Shown here: one piece after another, positions 1 to 11,528 of the stretch
Layout: every line of letters begins with the position of its first letter
Numbering within the stretch: the stretch's first letter is position 1
From: Solea solea
Taxonomy: Eukaryota > Chordata > Actinopteri > Pleuronectiformes > Soleidae
Direction of reading: 5' to 3'
Length of the DNA: 64,000 bases
NCBI RefSeq assembly: GCF_958295425.1
Contig: NC_081151.1
Location: forward strand, 19,498,952 to 19,562,951
The notes under the pieces: generated by a model
Told to the model about the DNA's origin: nothing
The model's database searches: none
Seen by the model: the letters and a program-made list of their open reading frames with translations, nothing else
Program-made: the position numbers and the translations under genes

Positions 1-544
1 TGAATGTACGCAACCGGATGTGCCCGGACTAGTGCCCGCACCGGGAGGCACTACGGTGGTGAGAGGAGTGGTGAGGATTTCTGATGACGACATCAAACTA
101 CGGAAGTGCCGATCCGCTTCGCAGAGCCCAGGAAAACAATACAACACTATTTTCTCAGCAGTGGCTGAACTGTTGTTCTGAAACTTTAGGGTTTCATAAA
201 CGAGGTAATGACGCAGATACACACACACAAACGCAGCGTTAATTGGAGCTTCCGGTCTATGTGGCCTTTAAGAAAAATCATCACTTCTTTCTTTTTTTTT
301 CTAAATGGTCCATAATTTACCAAAATATCAATATCCAAAAACAGTAAAATCCACTATAATTTAAATATTATATCAATATTTTACCGTCTTTCATTGTTTT
401 TACTTGTCATGTCTGTGTGCAACTATAACAATTAAATGATCGCTCTTTTAAGTATTTTTAACCGATTATTTTTTTAACCATTATCCAATCAGTGGCCGGC
501 AGTCCGACGACGTCACGCATAGTATCAGCTCAGAGCAGGCACTA

Positions 545-656
545 AAAAAAAAAAAAGTACCAGATACCAGGTACTATCGCTAATGGAAAAGCAAAGTAAC
601 CGTGCAGAGACGAGGCGAGTCGCGCTGGGACCATGTAGTGGAAAAGCGCCATTACT
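545..656. mobile_element. MITE fragment, GCCTCGCC family
   Basis: CGAGGCGAGTCGCGCTGGGA and CCATGTAGTGGAAAAGCGCC match the terminal part of the family at 5485 and 27843. Confidence 0.5.
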
Positions 657-1138
657 GCTGACCTCTTGTAGAGGTGGACATGAATGCCGCTGAGTCACAG
701 CGCGGCTGGAGATCACTCGGCATCAGTAAATGCTATTTGTGGTCGGTTAAGTACGGGTCGTGTTTGGTAAGTATTGATTAAACTAGAGCACCGGTTCGGC
801 AGCAGCACTTTGGATTTCAGTGGCTCTTCTGAGGCGCACGACTGCACTTTAGGACACTTGTGTGGCAGCGCCGGCAAACGTCACCGAACTCCATCTGTGA
901 CGGACGAGAAACTGCCTTCTCTCTAACGTTCATATAATCATTACTGACTATGGAAAAACGCTGCAGGGCAAGTGAGAACACCGAGCTTCGAACATGTGAC
1001 AGTAAAACGTCACATGTCTGGTTACAGGTTCTAGACATGAATGCGTTCATTTACTAAATGATCTTACTGTTAAAAAAGAGTGAACAAACATACAAAAGTC
1101 GAAACTAGAGGAAATTTGTTCTGAATGTTTCTCTAACA

Positions 1139-1563
1139 CAGGGGGCCTCAAACTCAAAATGACCTGGGGGCGAGTGAACTTCTAGTCTGGTCAGGAGGAG
1201 GCCAGGGGTCGCTCGAGTGAGAAAAGTCAAACAGTTTGGGGAAAAATTAACCGTTTAGTTATTAAAAATTTAAATTACGTTTTGATAAGCCATTATCATG
1301 CTGCAGTTCAAAATATTTAGGCCGATATTGCGCACCATTTCAACGTACAAGTGTTTGTTTTGATAGATTGTTCAAAGTAATTCACAAAATTAATCTGTAC
1401 ATAACAGAAACAGACTATTTTAATAGAAAAACTAGACACACTTTTATATATATATATGTACATATATACACATATATATATAATACACATACATACATAT
1501 ATACACACATATATACATGTATATATGTATGCACATATATACATACATATATACATATCTATC

Positions 1564-1596
<33 letters not shown>

Positions 1597-1755
1597 ATAC
1601 ATACATATATATATACATATATTCACACATATATATATATATACACACACACATACATATACATACATACACTTATATACATATATAAGTCAAGGACCAC
1701 AGGACATCGACTGGCGGAGCTGCATGTGGTCCGCGGGCCAAGTTTGAGACCCCTG
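1139..1755. mobile_element. hAT-type MITE interrupted by a microsatellite
   Basis: Left end CAGGGGGCCTCAAACTCAAA and right end CCAAGTTTGAGACCCCTG are inverted repeats. The interior is dominated by a TA/CA microsatellite at 1446-1690. The flanks do not give a clean duplication. Confidence 0.6.
1446..1690. repeat. TA/CA microsatellite
   Basis: Alternating TATATA, TACACA and CATACATA units over about 245 bp. Open frames crossing it on both strands are artefacts. Confidence 0.9.
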
Positions 1756-2058
1756 GCTAAGACATAAAGTGCATATGCATGTTTGTTAGCCACTATACTC
1801 ATAAATTAAATTAATGAAAAAATGATTTATTTCTCTGATGAAGTCTATTGTGTCTGAATGTTGAATGTTTTTTTTTTTGCTTTTCTCTCACAGAAAACAA
1901 ACAATCACAACTGTGCCAACTGACCTATTTCTCTTAGCTCCACAGATGACGTTGGTATAGTTTTATACGGACTATATCACATCATCTTGTCTTTGACATG
2001 CGATGAGGAGTCATTGTCTTAATCTGAAGGGGATAATTCAGTGGCTGTACATCAACTG

Positions 2059-2059
<1 letters not shown>

Positions 2060-2093
<34 letters not shown>

Positions 2094-2097
2094 AATA
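2060..2097 (+). repeat. (CAA)n microsatellite
   Basis: About ten CAA units followed by TAATAA. Confidence 0.9.
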
Positions 2098-2339
2098 AAA
2101 AACCTCGCTGAGTGTCATCAACATACTGACCCCCACGGTGACATCACTTATTCATTACATATTGCTATAGATGCCAGTTGGCCCTCAGGCTAATTGTCGC
2201 ATACAGTGATGAGGGACACCCCCCACTTTGAAGCCACCCCTCCCCCACCTCCTCCTCCCCCTCCTCCTCCTCCTCACAGCTCTACGCTCGTCTCCTGTCA
2301 CTAATCCCTGATCCTTAAAGGGGAAACGCTGCTTCCTTT

Positions 2340-2560
2340 CGGCGACCGCGCTACGTCACAGGACGCACGAGATTTGTCCACTTCGACGCGTTTGATGGAT
2401 CAAACGGATACAAGGTGGGATTAGAAAGTCCACACGAGCGCCGTCTCGTCAATAACGGAGACGCCGACGCCAGAGGAGGTTCTCCCGCTCGTGCGCCGGA
2501 CTTTAAAGATTACTCGAGTCCACGCGGGTCGAGCGTAAACCTCTCGTGTCATCTCTATGT
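2340..2560. other. Isolated CpG-rich patch
   Basis: Many CpGs (CGGCGACCGCGCTACGTCAC, GACGCCGACGCC, CGTGCGCCGG) within AT-rich surroundings. Could mark a distal promoter or enhancer. No exon recognised. Confidence 0.35.
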
Positions 2561-2802
2561 ACTCGAGTGCCAACGAATCGCCGCATCCCATAATGTAATC
2601 TGGCAGGAGCGTATTATGCACAAAGCCCTCCCTTCCTCCCTCCATCCTTGTATCATTTGGCTTTTGATAGTCCCACTCACTCTGCCTCTCAAGAGATTAA
2701 CGCTCTCGATCCTTTTCTTCCCGTCTTTCTTTCTTTCTCACGGACAAGAGTCAGATGGGATCAATCTTTTGAACGAGTGAGAGCAGCTGAGCGGAGACCA
2801 AG

Positions 2803-2811
2803 ACACACACA

Positions 2812-2846
<35 letters not shown>

Positions 2847-2848
2847 GA
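2803..2848 (+). repeat. (CA)n(GA)n compound microsatellite
   Basis: ACACAC run passing into GAGAGA. Confidence 0.9.
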
Positions 2849-4289
2849 ACTCATTCCTTCTTTCCATGAAAGAAAAAACACAGAACCAATGACAGATTGC
2901 TAAAGGGTAACCAATCAGGCCAACAGCTGGCTCCAGAGAAAACATAAGACAGACAAGAGAGAGTCAGCAACTCCTGGACGAGGCTCGCCTCTCCCATTTC
3001 CCCCTCAATTTATCTACAACATACAATCTACGTTACACAATAACAACGTGAGAAAAACAGACTTTTTCAAGCAGATACAGACTGAGAGCTGTGCAGAAGA
3101 GCAACATAATTACCACTTTTTTATACAAACAAGCAGAGACAACTGAGAGTCAAGTTCCGCCTTACCCAAAATCGTCCAGGGAATACATGTCTCTGAAGCG
3201 GAGGACAGCGCCGTCCTCCCGCAAAAGGAGGGATGAAGGGAGGAATAAAGATTATGGAGGAGAGGGGGAAGTGTCAGCCTGAGAGGAGAGAGCGACGCGC
3301 ATGCCGTCCAAACGCCGGAGGCCCCCCTTTTTTTTTTTTTTGGTCCCCTCACTCGTTCACATCCTCGTGGAAATGTTCAAAGAGCCCACTACAGCAAACA
3401 CAGCAGTAAGTCGGAGAGAGAGCGGGAGGAGAAGCGCGAGAGAGAGAGAGGGATGACGAGTGTTGTAAGAGTGAGGGAATGCAAGAGAGAAACACTCAGA
3501 GAGAGAGAGAGAGAGAGAACATGTGACCGGTGTAGACCAGTCCCCTTGCTCTGCTGCAACGCTTTCAGTGCTGTCTTTAAACCTCCCAAGAATCATGTCC
3601 ACGGGAAATTACATGGTCGCCTATACGGGGGGGGGGGAACTGTTTACAGTCAGTAAAAGTCACCGGGGTGGAGCTTTAAACCAATTTTCAATCATCAAAA
3701 CCTTATACACTCAAAGACTTCTTTTAAAAAATCAGCCAAACTCCATAAACAAGTTATTTTTCTCTATTTTTAGCAACAAAGGCTTCATTCATTTCACGGT
3801 TACTCTGGGGCTTCATCAGAAAGATTTCCCACCGGTGGATCATCTGGCTTAAGACGGTTAACCCTTCTTTGCCACGGGGAGCAGAGATGTGGGGAAACAA
3901 AGAGCAATCGAGTCCACGGGAAAGATTAGGAGGCTTTGCGGGTTATAGGGCACGCCGCGGACCTGGGGTTAGAAATGGAGCCCCAGAGGTTATACACAGT
4001 GTATCATCGGCGTTACGTTTGGGCAAGCGCTCTAAGCGTTACCGTAACTAGGCGGCAGTTTGTGGTATCGGAAAGATTTCAGCAGTTTCTGAAAGCTAAG
4101 ATCTCGGTGGTTATTACGGTAATATCACTGACGCCGATGCAGGAAGCAGAGAGCGGCGAATTGTATCCAAAAATACCCTGAAGACGGTCCTTTCGGTAAT
4201 AAAACCACTGCTGAGGTATGTAGTTTCCATTTTTGTTGGCCTGTTTTTGCACATTGGGAGACAAAAACTCAACAAAATGTTATTGGAGA

Positions 4290-4510
4290 GATGTTTTATA
4301 CTGTTCACATTTCAAAATTAAAACGCCACATCTCTGATTCACGTACAACTTCAGTGTTTTCATCTAAATAAAAGACTTTAAAAACTGTCAATACACTCTT
4401 TACACATGCAGTAAATAGCAAATAACTGCCAGATATTAAAAGAGTTCTGGAAAAATGCACTGCAAAAGCACTCACAGGACCTTTTTGTGGCCCTTTTATT
4501 GAATTTGGTA
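4290..4510. repeat. Dispersed element J, copy 1
   Basis: AATAACTGCCAGATATTAAA and GCAAAAGCACTCACAGGACC recur at 58060-58262 and, reversed, at 49735-49925 and 14215-14365. Confidence 0.5.
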
Positions 4511-4867
4511 AGTAAAACAATAGTGAGTTGACGCTGAGTGACAGAACATAAATGTGTCAAAGTGGCGGGTGCAGCCGAGTGAAAGCTGAGAGTAAGTATG
4601 AGCGCCTCGCTGAGCTGTAAAAGCTTTTTTTTAGTTGTGGTGGGGGGGGGGGGGGGGGGTCATCTGATATGACCTGTTTGACCTCCATAAAGCCAAAGGG
4701 CGTAAAACACAGCTTAATGATCTAATCTCACATGACACAAAGCGCATGGTGTATGACGTATGTGATCTGCAAGAAAATGAGCAAACTACAGTTTGAAGTG
4801 TGTGTGAATACAAAGAAATGATGGCCTGTGGTCTTAGAGAAGGTACAGTAGTGCATTTATGGTGCAC

Positions 4868-4925
4868 GCAGTGGAGCAGTGGTTAGCACGGTTACCTTAC
4901 AGCCAACAGACCCAGGTTCACATGT
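4868..4925 (+). repeat. SINE head fragment (tRNA-like)
   Basis: GCAGTGGTTAGCACGGTTAC...CCCAGGTTCACATG carries A-box-like and B-box-like sequence of a tRNA-derived fish SINE. Too diverged for a tRNA gene. Confidence 0.6.
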
Positions 4926-4949
4926 TCTGCTTGAACACAGGTTACATGT

Positions 4950-5190
4950 TAAAAGTCTGATTTTATTCAGAGTAAGACAGTAATTTTGTTTGTTGGGCTA
5001 AAATCGAGCTTAGTCGGACTAACGTACCTGGATAGTGTAATTCATAGTCCGATTACTTCCTCTGTCTTAAGTAGAAGGAGACAACGTATACACTGCAGTA
5101 CTGTTGCCGGGAATCATACAGTGGCAGCACAATTTATCTGTATACTCCGACTCGGCAAGTTGTCCGATTTCCTGTCTTAGTCAGACTATG
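4950..5190 (+). mobile_element. Dispersed element D, copy 1
   Basis: CTTAGTCGGACTAACGTACC, TTCATAGTCCGATTACT and TAGAAGGAGACAACGTATA recur in reverse orientation at 19555-19790. No coding capacity, probably a MITE. Confidence 0.55.
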
Positions 5191-5484
5191 ACCTTAGCTC
5201 CATTAAACCCCTGGATTTACTTCCAAAGAATGCTCGTTCTTCTCCTGGACATGTAAGTAACTGGACTCATACGGTACATTACGCCTCCGTAACAACAGCT
5301 GATAAGGCTCATCCCCACCTAGCATCAGGTGACAGTTCAGAGGAAGGCGGAAGATACGCGCCGAAACTGGTCAACAAGGTAAAGGAAAACTTCCTGTTGT
5401 CGAAAAAATGAACCAAAAAAGCCAAGTTCAATCAGTAGACATAATGAACTTTCTCAAATTAGACCCATACAAATAGACCCTTTT

Positions 5485-5660
5485 TGATTCTAATGATTCA
5501 GTTACACTGAAAACAACTGCTTTACAAGTCACTGAAGTGAAGACTCCGCCCACGTTAAGGAGGGACTATTGTAATGGAAACACAACCAAACCGTGTAAAG
5601 CGAGTCAAGCCGTGGCCAGGCGAGGCGAGCTGGAACCATGTAGTGGAAAAGCAGCATTAG
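5485..5660. mobile_element. MITE fragment, GCCTCGCC family
   Basis: ACTCCGCCCACGTTAAGGAG and GGCGAGGCGAGCTGGAACCA then TGTAGTGGAAAAGC. The reverse-oriented end of the element at 36653. Confidence 0.55.
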
Positions 5661-6689
5661 ACTGTTTTCACTAGTGTGTGGCTAGAATATGAATGAATGT
5701 TTATTGGAGTTAACCGTCACAATCATTTATCCAACTGCAATGACTAATGTCACTCAAGTAGAGCATTTTAGACCTTTAAGTGTTCAAATCTATAATTAAT
5801 CCATAATTAAACATGAAAAAAATTTAGTTTAATCATTTATTCATAACCAAATTCTACTAAAGTGACTGCAGATGCGTTGTCGTCCCTCTGGATGACAAAC
5901 ACTGGGCTTTGATTACTCTGGAGGAAATCCTGCCCTCACTAGTGCAGCTAGTAATTTGCAGCGAAATCCAGGCTGAACTCTTACATTATCCCTGTCAATG
6001 AAAGCCCCGGAGGATTTGGGCATGGTGTTGGGAGTCGTGGTGACGCAGGGCTCACGTGCAGCCGCGCTCTCTGATCGGCGCCAGCCTCCAGTAAAAATGC
6101 ATAACTCAGCGTTTTTTTTTTAACCTTCCGCCGGCTCCACGCGCTCATTCTAATGAGTCACCACGGTGAGTGCACACCTGACGCCGTGCCGGTTCTCTTT
6201 CAAACCACTCTCCCTCTCTTCAGCAAACACATTTGAGAACATAACTAATTCATTTCCTTGACACTTAAAGCTGCAGTAACCAAGACTGTACCTTAACTTT
6301 TGGGATTGCCTCTATGTGCTGAGCTTGCCTCGTCAGAGCAGCACGGACCCACATTTTTTTCATATTATGTGACCACACAATGTCATCCTGAAATTAATAA
6401 AGTATTCCAATCTAATGATTCTGATTTAAATTCATCTGTAACCCGATTTAGGCGTCGATTTCTGTCAACAACACTGACTTCTCTTTGAACCCTCGCTCTC
6501 TGATCTGCTCTGCGACTGGTCAAAGACTCCAGTCAGGCAAAGGAGTGTCAACAGAACCTGGACAAGGAGCAGAAGTGTCATTCACTCATTCATTATGACA
6601 TGCTTAAAGGTTATCATGGAATAATGTTAAATAAAAAACAAAAGACAAAAAAACAAACTCTCATACCTGCAGTCCCCATAAGACCTGTT

Positions 6690-7671
6690 TTAAAGGAACC
6701 CTTCGCCAATTAGCATTTAGCTTTGTATTACTAGAATAGGGGTAGTATTTTTGAAAAATTGTGCTTCTAAACCTCAGTATCCCCTGATTCGAGAAATATC
6801 TTCATTCTTTTCTTTGTTACGTGCCCACCAGTGACACTTGGTCCTGTTAGCGTAACTGTTAGCAAAGATGGTGAACACTGTTTACATTAGAAATATCTTC
6901 ATTCTTTCCTTTGTTATGTGCCCACCAGTGACACTTGGTCCTGTTAGCATAACTGTTAGCAAAGATGGCGGACACTGTTTACATTAGAAATATCTTCATT
7001 CTTTTCTGTTACGTTTCCACCAGTGTCACTTGGTCCTGTTAGCATAACTGTTAGCAAAGATGGCGGACACTGTTTACATTAGAAATATCTTCATTCTTTT
7101 CCGTTACATTTCCATCAGTGTCACTTGGTCCTGTTAGCATAGCTGTTAGCAAAGATGGCGGACACTGTTTACATTAGAAATATCTTCATTCTTTTCTGTT
7201 ACGTTTCCACTAGTGACACTTGGTCCTGTTAGCGCAACTGTTAGCAAAGATGGCGGACACTGTTTACATTAGAAATATCTTCATTCTTTTCTGTTACGTG
7301 TCCACCAGTGACACTTGGTCCTGTTAGCGTAACAGTTAGCAAAGATGGCGGACACTGTTTACATTAGAAATATCTTCATTCTTTTCTGTTACGTGTCCAC
7401 CAGTGACACTTGGTCCTGTTAGCGTAACTCTTAGCAAAGATGGCGGACACTGTTTACGTTCTGGGAATGAGGTCCCGTTCCCTACAGGTAGGTCTAAAAA
7501 GTGCGGAATTGCTGTTGAAGTTTCAAGGCTCGGACCAAGTGTCACTGTTGGGCACGTAACAAAAAAAAGAATGAAGATATTTCTTGATTCAGGGGAAACT
7601 TAGGTTGGGAAGCACAATTTATCAAAAATACTACCTCTATTCTAGTCATACAAAACTAAGTATTCCTTTAA
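6690..7671. mobile_element. TIR element with seven-copy internal tandem repeat
   Basis: The ends are long inverted repeats: TTAAAGGAA...AGAATAGGGGTAGTATTTTT at the left and its complement at the right, each starting at a TTAA. Between them a 95-97 bp unit is repeated about seven times (starts near 6793, 6890, 6987, 7082, 7177, 7272, 7367). Each unit carries CAAAGATGGCGGACACTG. No transposase frame, so it is non-autonomous. TTAA ends suggest a piggyBac-like origin (inference). Confidence 0.75.
6793..7460 (+). repeat. 95-97 bp minisatellite inside the TIR element
   Basis: Units begin GAAATATCTTCATTC and end near GGCGGACACTGTTTACATTA. The first two spacings are 97 bp and later ones 95 bp, so the later copies arose from a shortened unit. 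The first unit has GATGGTGAAC where the others have GATGGCGGAC. Confidence 0.85.
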
Positions 7672-7764
7672 GTGTGATATTTGTCCCCAAAGATAGTCTG
7701 GGCCACAATCACACCCAAGAGCAACGAGTAACCAGCCAAACAAATGATACAGACGATCCGTCAG

Positions 7765-8085
7765 ATCCATCCATCTTCTACTGCTTTATCCTGGGGGCGC
7801 TGTGCCACTCTCAGCCTGGACAGATCGCCAGTCTATCACAGGGAAACATAGAGACAAACAACCATCCACTCTCACACCTCTACAGTCAATTTAGAGTGTC
7901 CAATTGACCTAATACCATACAACATGTTTTTGGACTGTGGGAGGAAACCAGAGAAACCGGAGAAAACCCCCACACACACACACACATGCAAGACCTTGTT
8001 TTGACCAGGCAGTGAACCCAGGTCTTCTTGCTGCAAAGGAGCACAAGAGTGCTAACCACTACACCAACCGTGGCCCCCCCCCAGC
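7765..8085 (-). repeat. SINE, near full length
   Basis: Reverse-oriented: TAATCCATCC-like tail region, GGACAGATCGCCAGTCTATC, ATTTAGAGTGTCCAATTGAC, TTTGGACTGTGGGAGGAAAC, then GTGCTAACCACTACACCAAC (tRNA-like head). Confidence 0.7.
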
Positions 8086-9212
8086 AACATATCCTGACTA
8101 GAAATAACCACACTCATATCTACAGCTCACAGGGCGATGCACATACATAAATGCATGCGCGGCCTTACGTAAACGCTGCCGAAAGGAACCAGCAAAGCTG
8201 AACAAATGGGTCTCTTTGAATTCAACTGCATCGGCCGGGTCACCTTGTTGTTGTTGCTGCTGCTTTTGTGGAGACTTGAAAGTTGCCTTTGGGCTTTGAG
8301 TTAAAGAACAGTCAAGCACACGGGATGGGACGCACACGCACGCATGCAGCACAGCGGTGCTTTCATCCAACGGCACTGGAAGATATTCATTTCATGCCGA
8401 ACTTGCGTGTGAAATCGGAATAGTTTGCGTGCTAGCTTCCAGCTGCACGAGGAGGACAAACAGCAGCCTTTGCTTTGTGTTTGCAACTGTCCGTGTCTCC
8501 TTCTCCCCGTCCTCGTGTTAGTGCAGAAACATCACACGAGGACGGCGTGCACACACACAGGTAGCTACAGTCAAAGCAGACAAGAGTGCACTGTATCTCA
8601 GCGGAGCTGTCAGGATAAATCTGAAGCCATGAAATGTAGCGGCGCAGACACGGAGGAGTCAAACTACAGGCAGCAGGAGCAGGAAAATGTGTCATAAATA
8701 GAGCAGAACACAGAGACTCTGCTGCTCCTGTTGGAGGAGGAGGAGGTGGAGAAGAGCTGGGCCTCAGTGCAGTCTGTCTGCATACCAGAGCGAGTAGGAA
8801 GAAGCTTAAAATACCGTCTATACGCTCAGATGCAGAACTGGGATCTAAACACGAGACACATTCTCTACATACAAACATGTGTGCGTCTGTCATGGAGTAC
8901 TAGGCTTATGTAGGAGTGTGTGAGGAAGAGGAGGAGGAGGAAGGAAGGAAGGGAGGGAGGGGAGGGGAGGGCTGATAACCTGCCTGGCAACCACCAGAAT
9001 AAACACCTCCTTCTCCTCCTGTGGTGGTCATAAGCACCGTCACTTATCCAGTCCCCCCCCCACACACACACACACACTCACTGCCAGCATATCTTCTTTT
9101 TTTGTGTTACCATCAGTGGTACAAATGACATGATGCTGCTGTTTCCATGACAACACGAGCCTGGATTAAATCACTGCATTCAGTACAATGGGTGGGTCCA
9201 GTGAGTGGTGAT

Positions 9213-9232
9213 GGGGGGGGGGGGGGGGGGGG
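9213..9232 (+). repeat. G20 homopolymer
   Basis: Twenty consecutive G. Similar runs: G18 at 4642-4659, G14 at 46094-46107, C22 at 61392-61413 and C14 at 62377-62390. Confidence 0.85.
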
Positions 9233-9429
9233 ATACACGAGAAGTGACTTTAAAAATAAAGATGTGTGTGTTTCAGTGATGTGAAGCGGGGCAGGCAGAG
9301 CTGAGGCCCGGTGGGTTTGTGGGTGGATGCTCCACACACTGTCCCCCTCACACAAGGACACAGACATAACCCGTGTGTCTCATGTGTCTCCACTGCACGA
9401 GCAGATGCCGTATATTGTGAAGGGATGAA

Positions 9430-9930
9430 TGGGTAAAATGAAGAAAGGGCCAGAGGCTGAGAGTCGGTGCGCATCTGTCATGACTGGCCGCCGCTTACCT
9501 CATTTTCCTCGCCTTTTTATTCCTCCGGAGCTGATGGTGGTGGCACCGGTGATGAGGCCGCCGGTGAGACGAAGAAGCACCAGTCCGCGTTTACCGCAGC
9601 GCACACACACACAGAGAGAGAGAGGCACAGTCCGGGATGTTTCAGTGCTAATGTTGTACACGCTGACAATGACTCGTGTTAAGCGAAAAGCCGAGCGGCG
9701 TCTCCACTCTTTGTGCTCCGTGTTCTGTGCTCCCCACTCGCGCCGCTGCGGCTCCCGAAGTCCATGTCCAGCCGGTTCGGTTGTGCTCGCTCTAACACGG
9801 TGCACGGTGGTGGTGGTGGTGGTCAGCCGCCGACTCCCTCGTGCCACTTTTCTTTCCCATCCGGAGTGTTTTGGTGAGGTGGTGGAGAGAGATTTGAGGG
9901 GATATGCTAAAGCGGCGTGCGACTGAAGAG
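9430..9930 (-). promoter_or_regulatory. CpG-rich promoter and 5' UTR of putative evl
   Basis: CpG-dense (GCGCCGCTGCGG, GCCGAGCGGCG and more), unlike the flanking AT-rich DNA. It contains a (GGT)n run near 9806-9823 and a CA/GA microsatellite near 9600-9625. Ends at the putative evl ATG and donor on the minus strand. Confidence 0.5.
9499..9503 (-). CDS. evl: Putative evl first coding exon (ATG plus AG)
   Basis: Minus strand reads GAGGAAAATGAG followed by GTAAGCGG. Ena/VASP genes (EVL, VASP, ENAH) have a first coding exon carrying only the Met codon and two bases of the Ser codon, then exon 2 with EQSICQA-type sequence. The ATG has A at -3 and lies at the end of a CpG-rich block. In human 14q32, EVL follows EML1 on the same strand, as here. 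Exon 2 was not found in 1-9498, so it would lie beyond the window. EVL is an actin-filament elongation factor. The call rests on the splice form plus synteny, since five coding bases cannot prove identity. Confidence 0.55.
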
Positions 9931-11522
9931 GGAGGGAGGGAGGGAGGGGAGGGGGGAGTAGACTGGCTCAATGCTGCCCACCTGTGGTGAAGACGCTCAC
10001 ATGCAGCCTGCGGACGCCCACCACCAACCCCACCCACAGGTCACAGGCCTGCTTGAGGCCTGGTGCCACAGGAAGTACGGAAGAAGATTAGGGCCAAAAA
10101 TGTAAAAAAATGTTTTAGCAAGAAAGTATATTAAAAAAAATAATAAAACAGCATGAATTCTAAGAAAAAAAAGTCAACATTTTGAGGAAAAAAATGTCAG
10201 AATTCGATTTTAATCTCTGAATTCTAACTTTAATATAGAATTATGGCTTTAATTATTATTTTTTTTTTTTAAGCTACTGACTAGACACTCAGTCACGTGA
10301 CTATAACTGTGAGTCTTTTGTTCATTTTTACAGTTTTCAACTCATTTGTCTCTTTATTTCTCATTTCAGTATTTGTTTATTCAATTCAATGTCATCTTTT
10401 GTGCATTTGCACATATTTGTGAATTATTAAGGCACTGTTCTACTACATTATTTGACTTTCATTGTAGGTTTTTTTTTACTTTTACTTTAATATTTAAAGT
10501 AAATATGATTATTTATTATAGTTAATAATTTTTTGGGAGCTGTTTAATCATTGTTGCACTTTTGCAAAACTAGTTAAGTGCCAGGGTTAGAATAAAGTGT
10601 TATATTTTGTTACTTTTTATTCTGGCTGACACCAAGTGAGAATCAACACTTCAAGACCATTTAAGGGTAAAGCCAATGTAAGGGTAGGAACATGCCCCCC
10701 CATACACGTGACCCACGGTATAGTTCGCACACTGGAAGTAACATCTTATTGGGATTTCGATGTTTTGAAAGACGTATATTTAATTAATTTTGCAGGTGCC
10801 AGGGTAACTGAGTTAAGCTGAAACCAGAGTTTCCCTCATCTCAGGGTTAACAAAATCAGAGTTTTCACTAAACATGCTGTCTGAAACGGGCCCCTGATGT
10901 TGCATTTACTGCTTGCTTAGGGCCCCATGAAGGCTTGGGCCGGCCCTGCTCACACACAACAAGGATGCGGGAACAGCTGATCTGTTGTAATCCCATTTAA
11001 CCGCATGTGTTGTGATTGCTCTTGTTTCAGACCTCAGGGATGTCTTAACTACGTATTTTTGTTTATGCTCTGAAGCCCATATGACAATTAGGTTTATTGA
11101 TCTCAGTCTGATGTACTGTTTTGTAGTTTTTAAAATGGAAAAATAACTACACAAAACAGCTCTGAGTCCCACTGTGTGATGTGCTCTGCAGTTTCACCAC
11201 TAGATGTCATATATAGGAAGGTTTATTGGCAGTAATTGAATATACTACCTACACATATGTTTGTGTAAGTGTAGGAGTGCTTTAAAGTTTTTTTTTTGTT
11301 GTTTTAGAAAAGGCCTTTTGTGTGTACTTTAAATATAGAAGCTTCTGTAGTTGCTTGATTTGTTAGGGAAAGGGAGAGGAGAGTGCAGGATTACTAGTCT
11401 AACCAGAGAATGATTAACAGACACTTTGACTACAGTTTCAAAGTGAAATGCACATTAATTCGACTCAGTGTGAGTTTGTGCTGTGTATGTCCTGTTTTTG
11501 CTTCTCACTTTGTTTTGTTTGT
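9931..11522. other. Intergenic DNA between evl promoter and eml1 3' end
   Basis: AT-rich single-copy-looking DNA. No exon, RNA gene or recognisable element seen apart from short homopolymers. Confidence 0.5.
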
Positions 11523-11528
11523 TTTATT
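11523..11528 (-). terminator. Candidate eml1 poly(A) signal AATAAA
   Basis: Minus strand reads CAATAATAAAACAAAC. It is followed by AAAACAAAGTGAG rather than a strong GT tract, so the assignment is weak. Confidence 0.3.

Larger units (their letters stand above)
1..9498. other. Non-coding DNA, probably evl intron 1
   Basis: No exon recognised. Besides the repeats listed separately, 1-440, 680-1130, 1765-2290, 2590-4280 and 5670-6685 show nothing assignable. 8100-9430 carries GA-rich and CA-rich low-complexity DNA and a G20 run. Confidence 0.4.

Noticed and set aside
1368..1767. Overlapping open frames on both strands rich in Tyr, Ile and His
   Set aside because: Products of the TA/CA microsatellite inside a MITE.
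4868..4925. Possible tRNA gene
   Set aside because: Only A- and B-box-like pieces are present, joined to SINE body sequence elsewhere. No cloverleaf could be drawn.
8098..8376. Minus-strand open frame with a poly-Gln run
   Set aside because: The Gln run is a short CAA/CAG repeat. No surrounding gene structure.
9429..9926. 165-codon plus-strand open frame across the CpG-rich block
   Set aside because: GC-rich DNA lowers stop frequency by chance. Arg-rich sequence without a domain, antisense to the putative evl exon 1.
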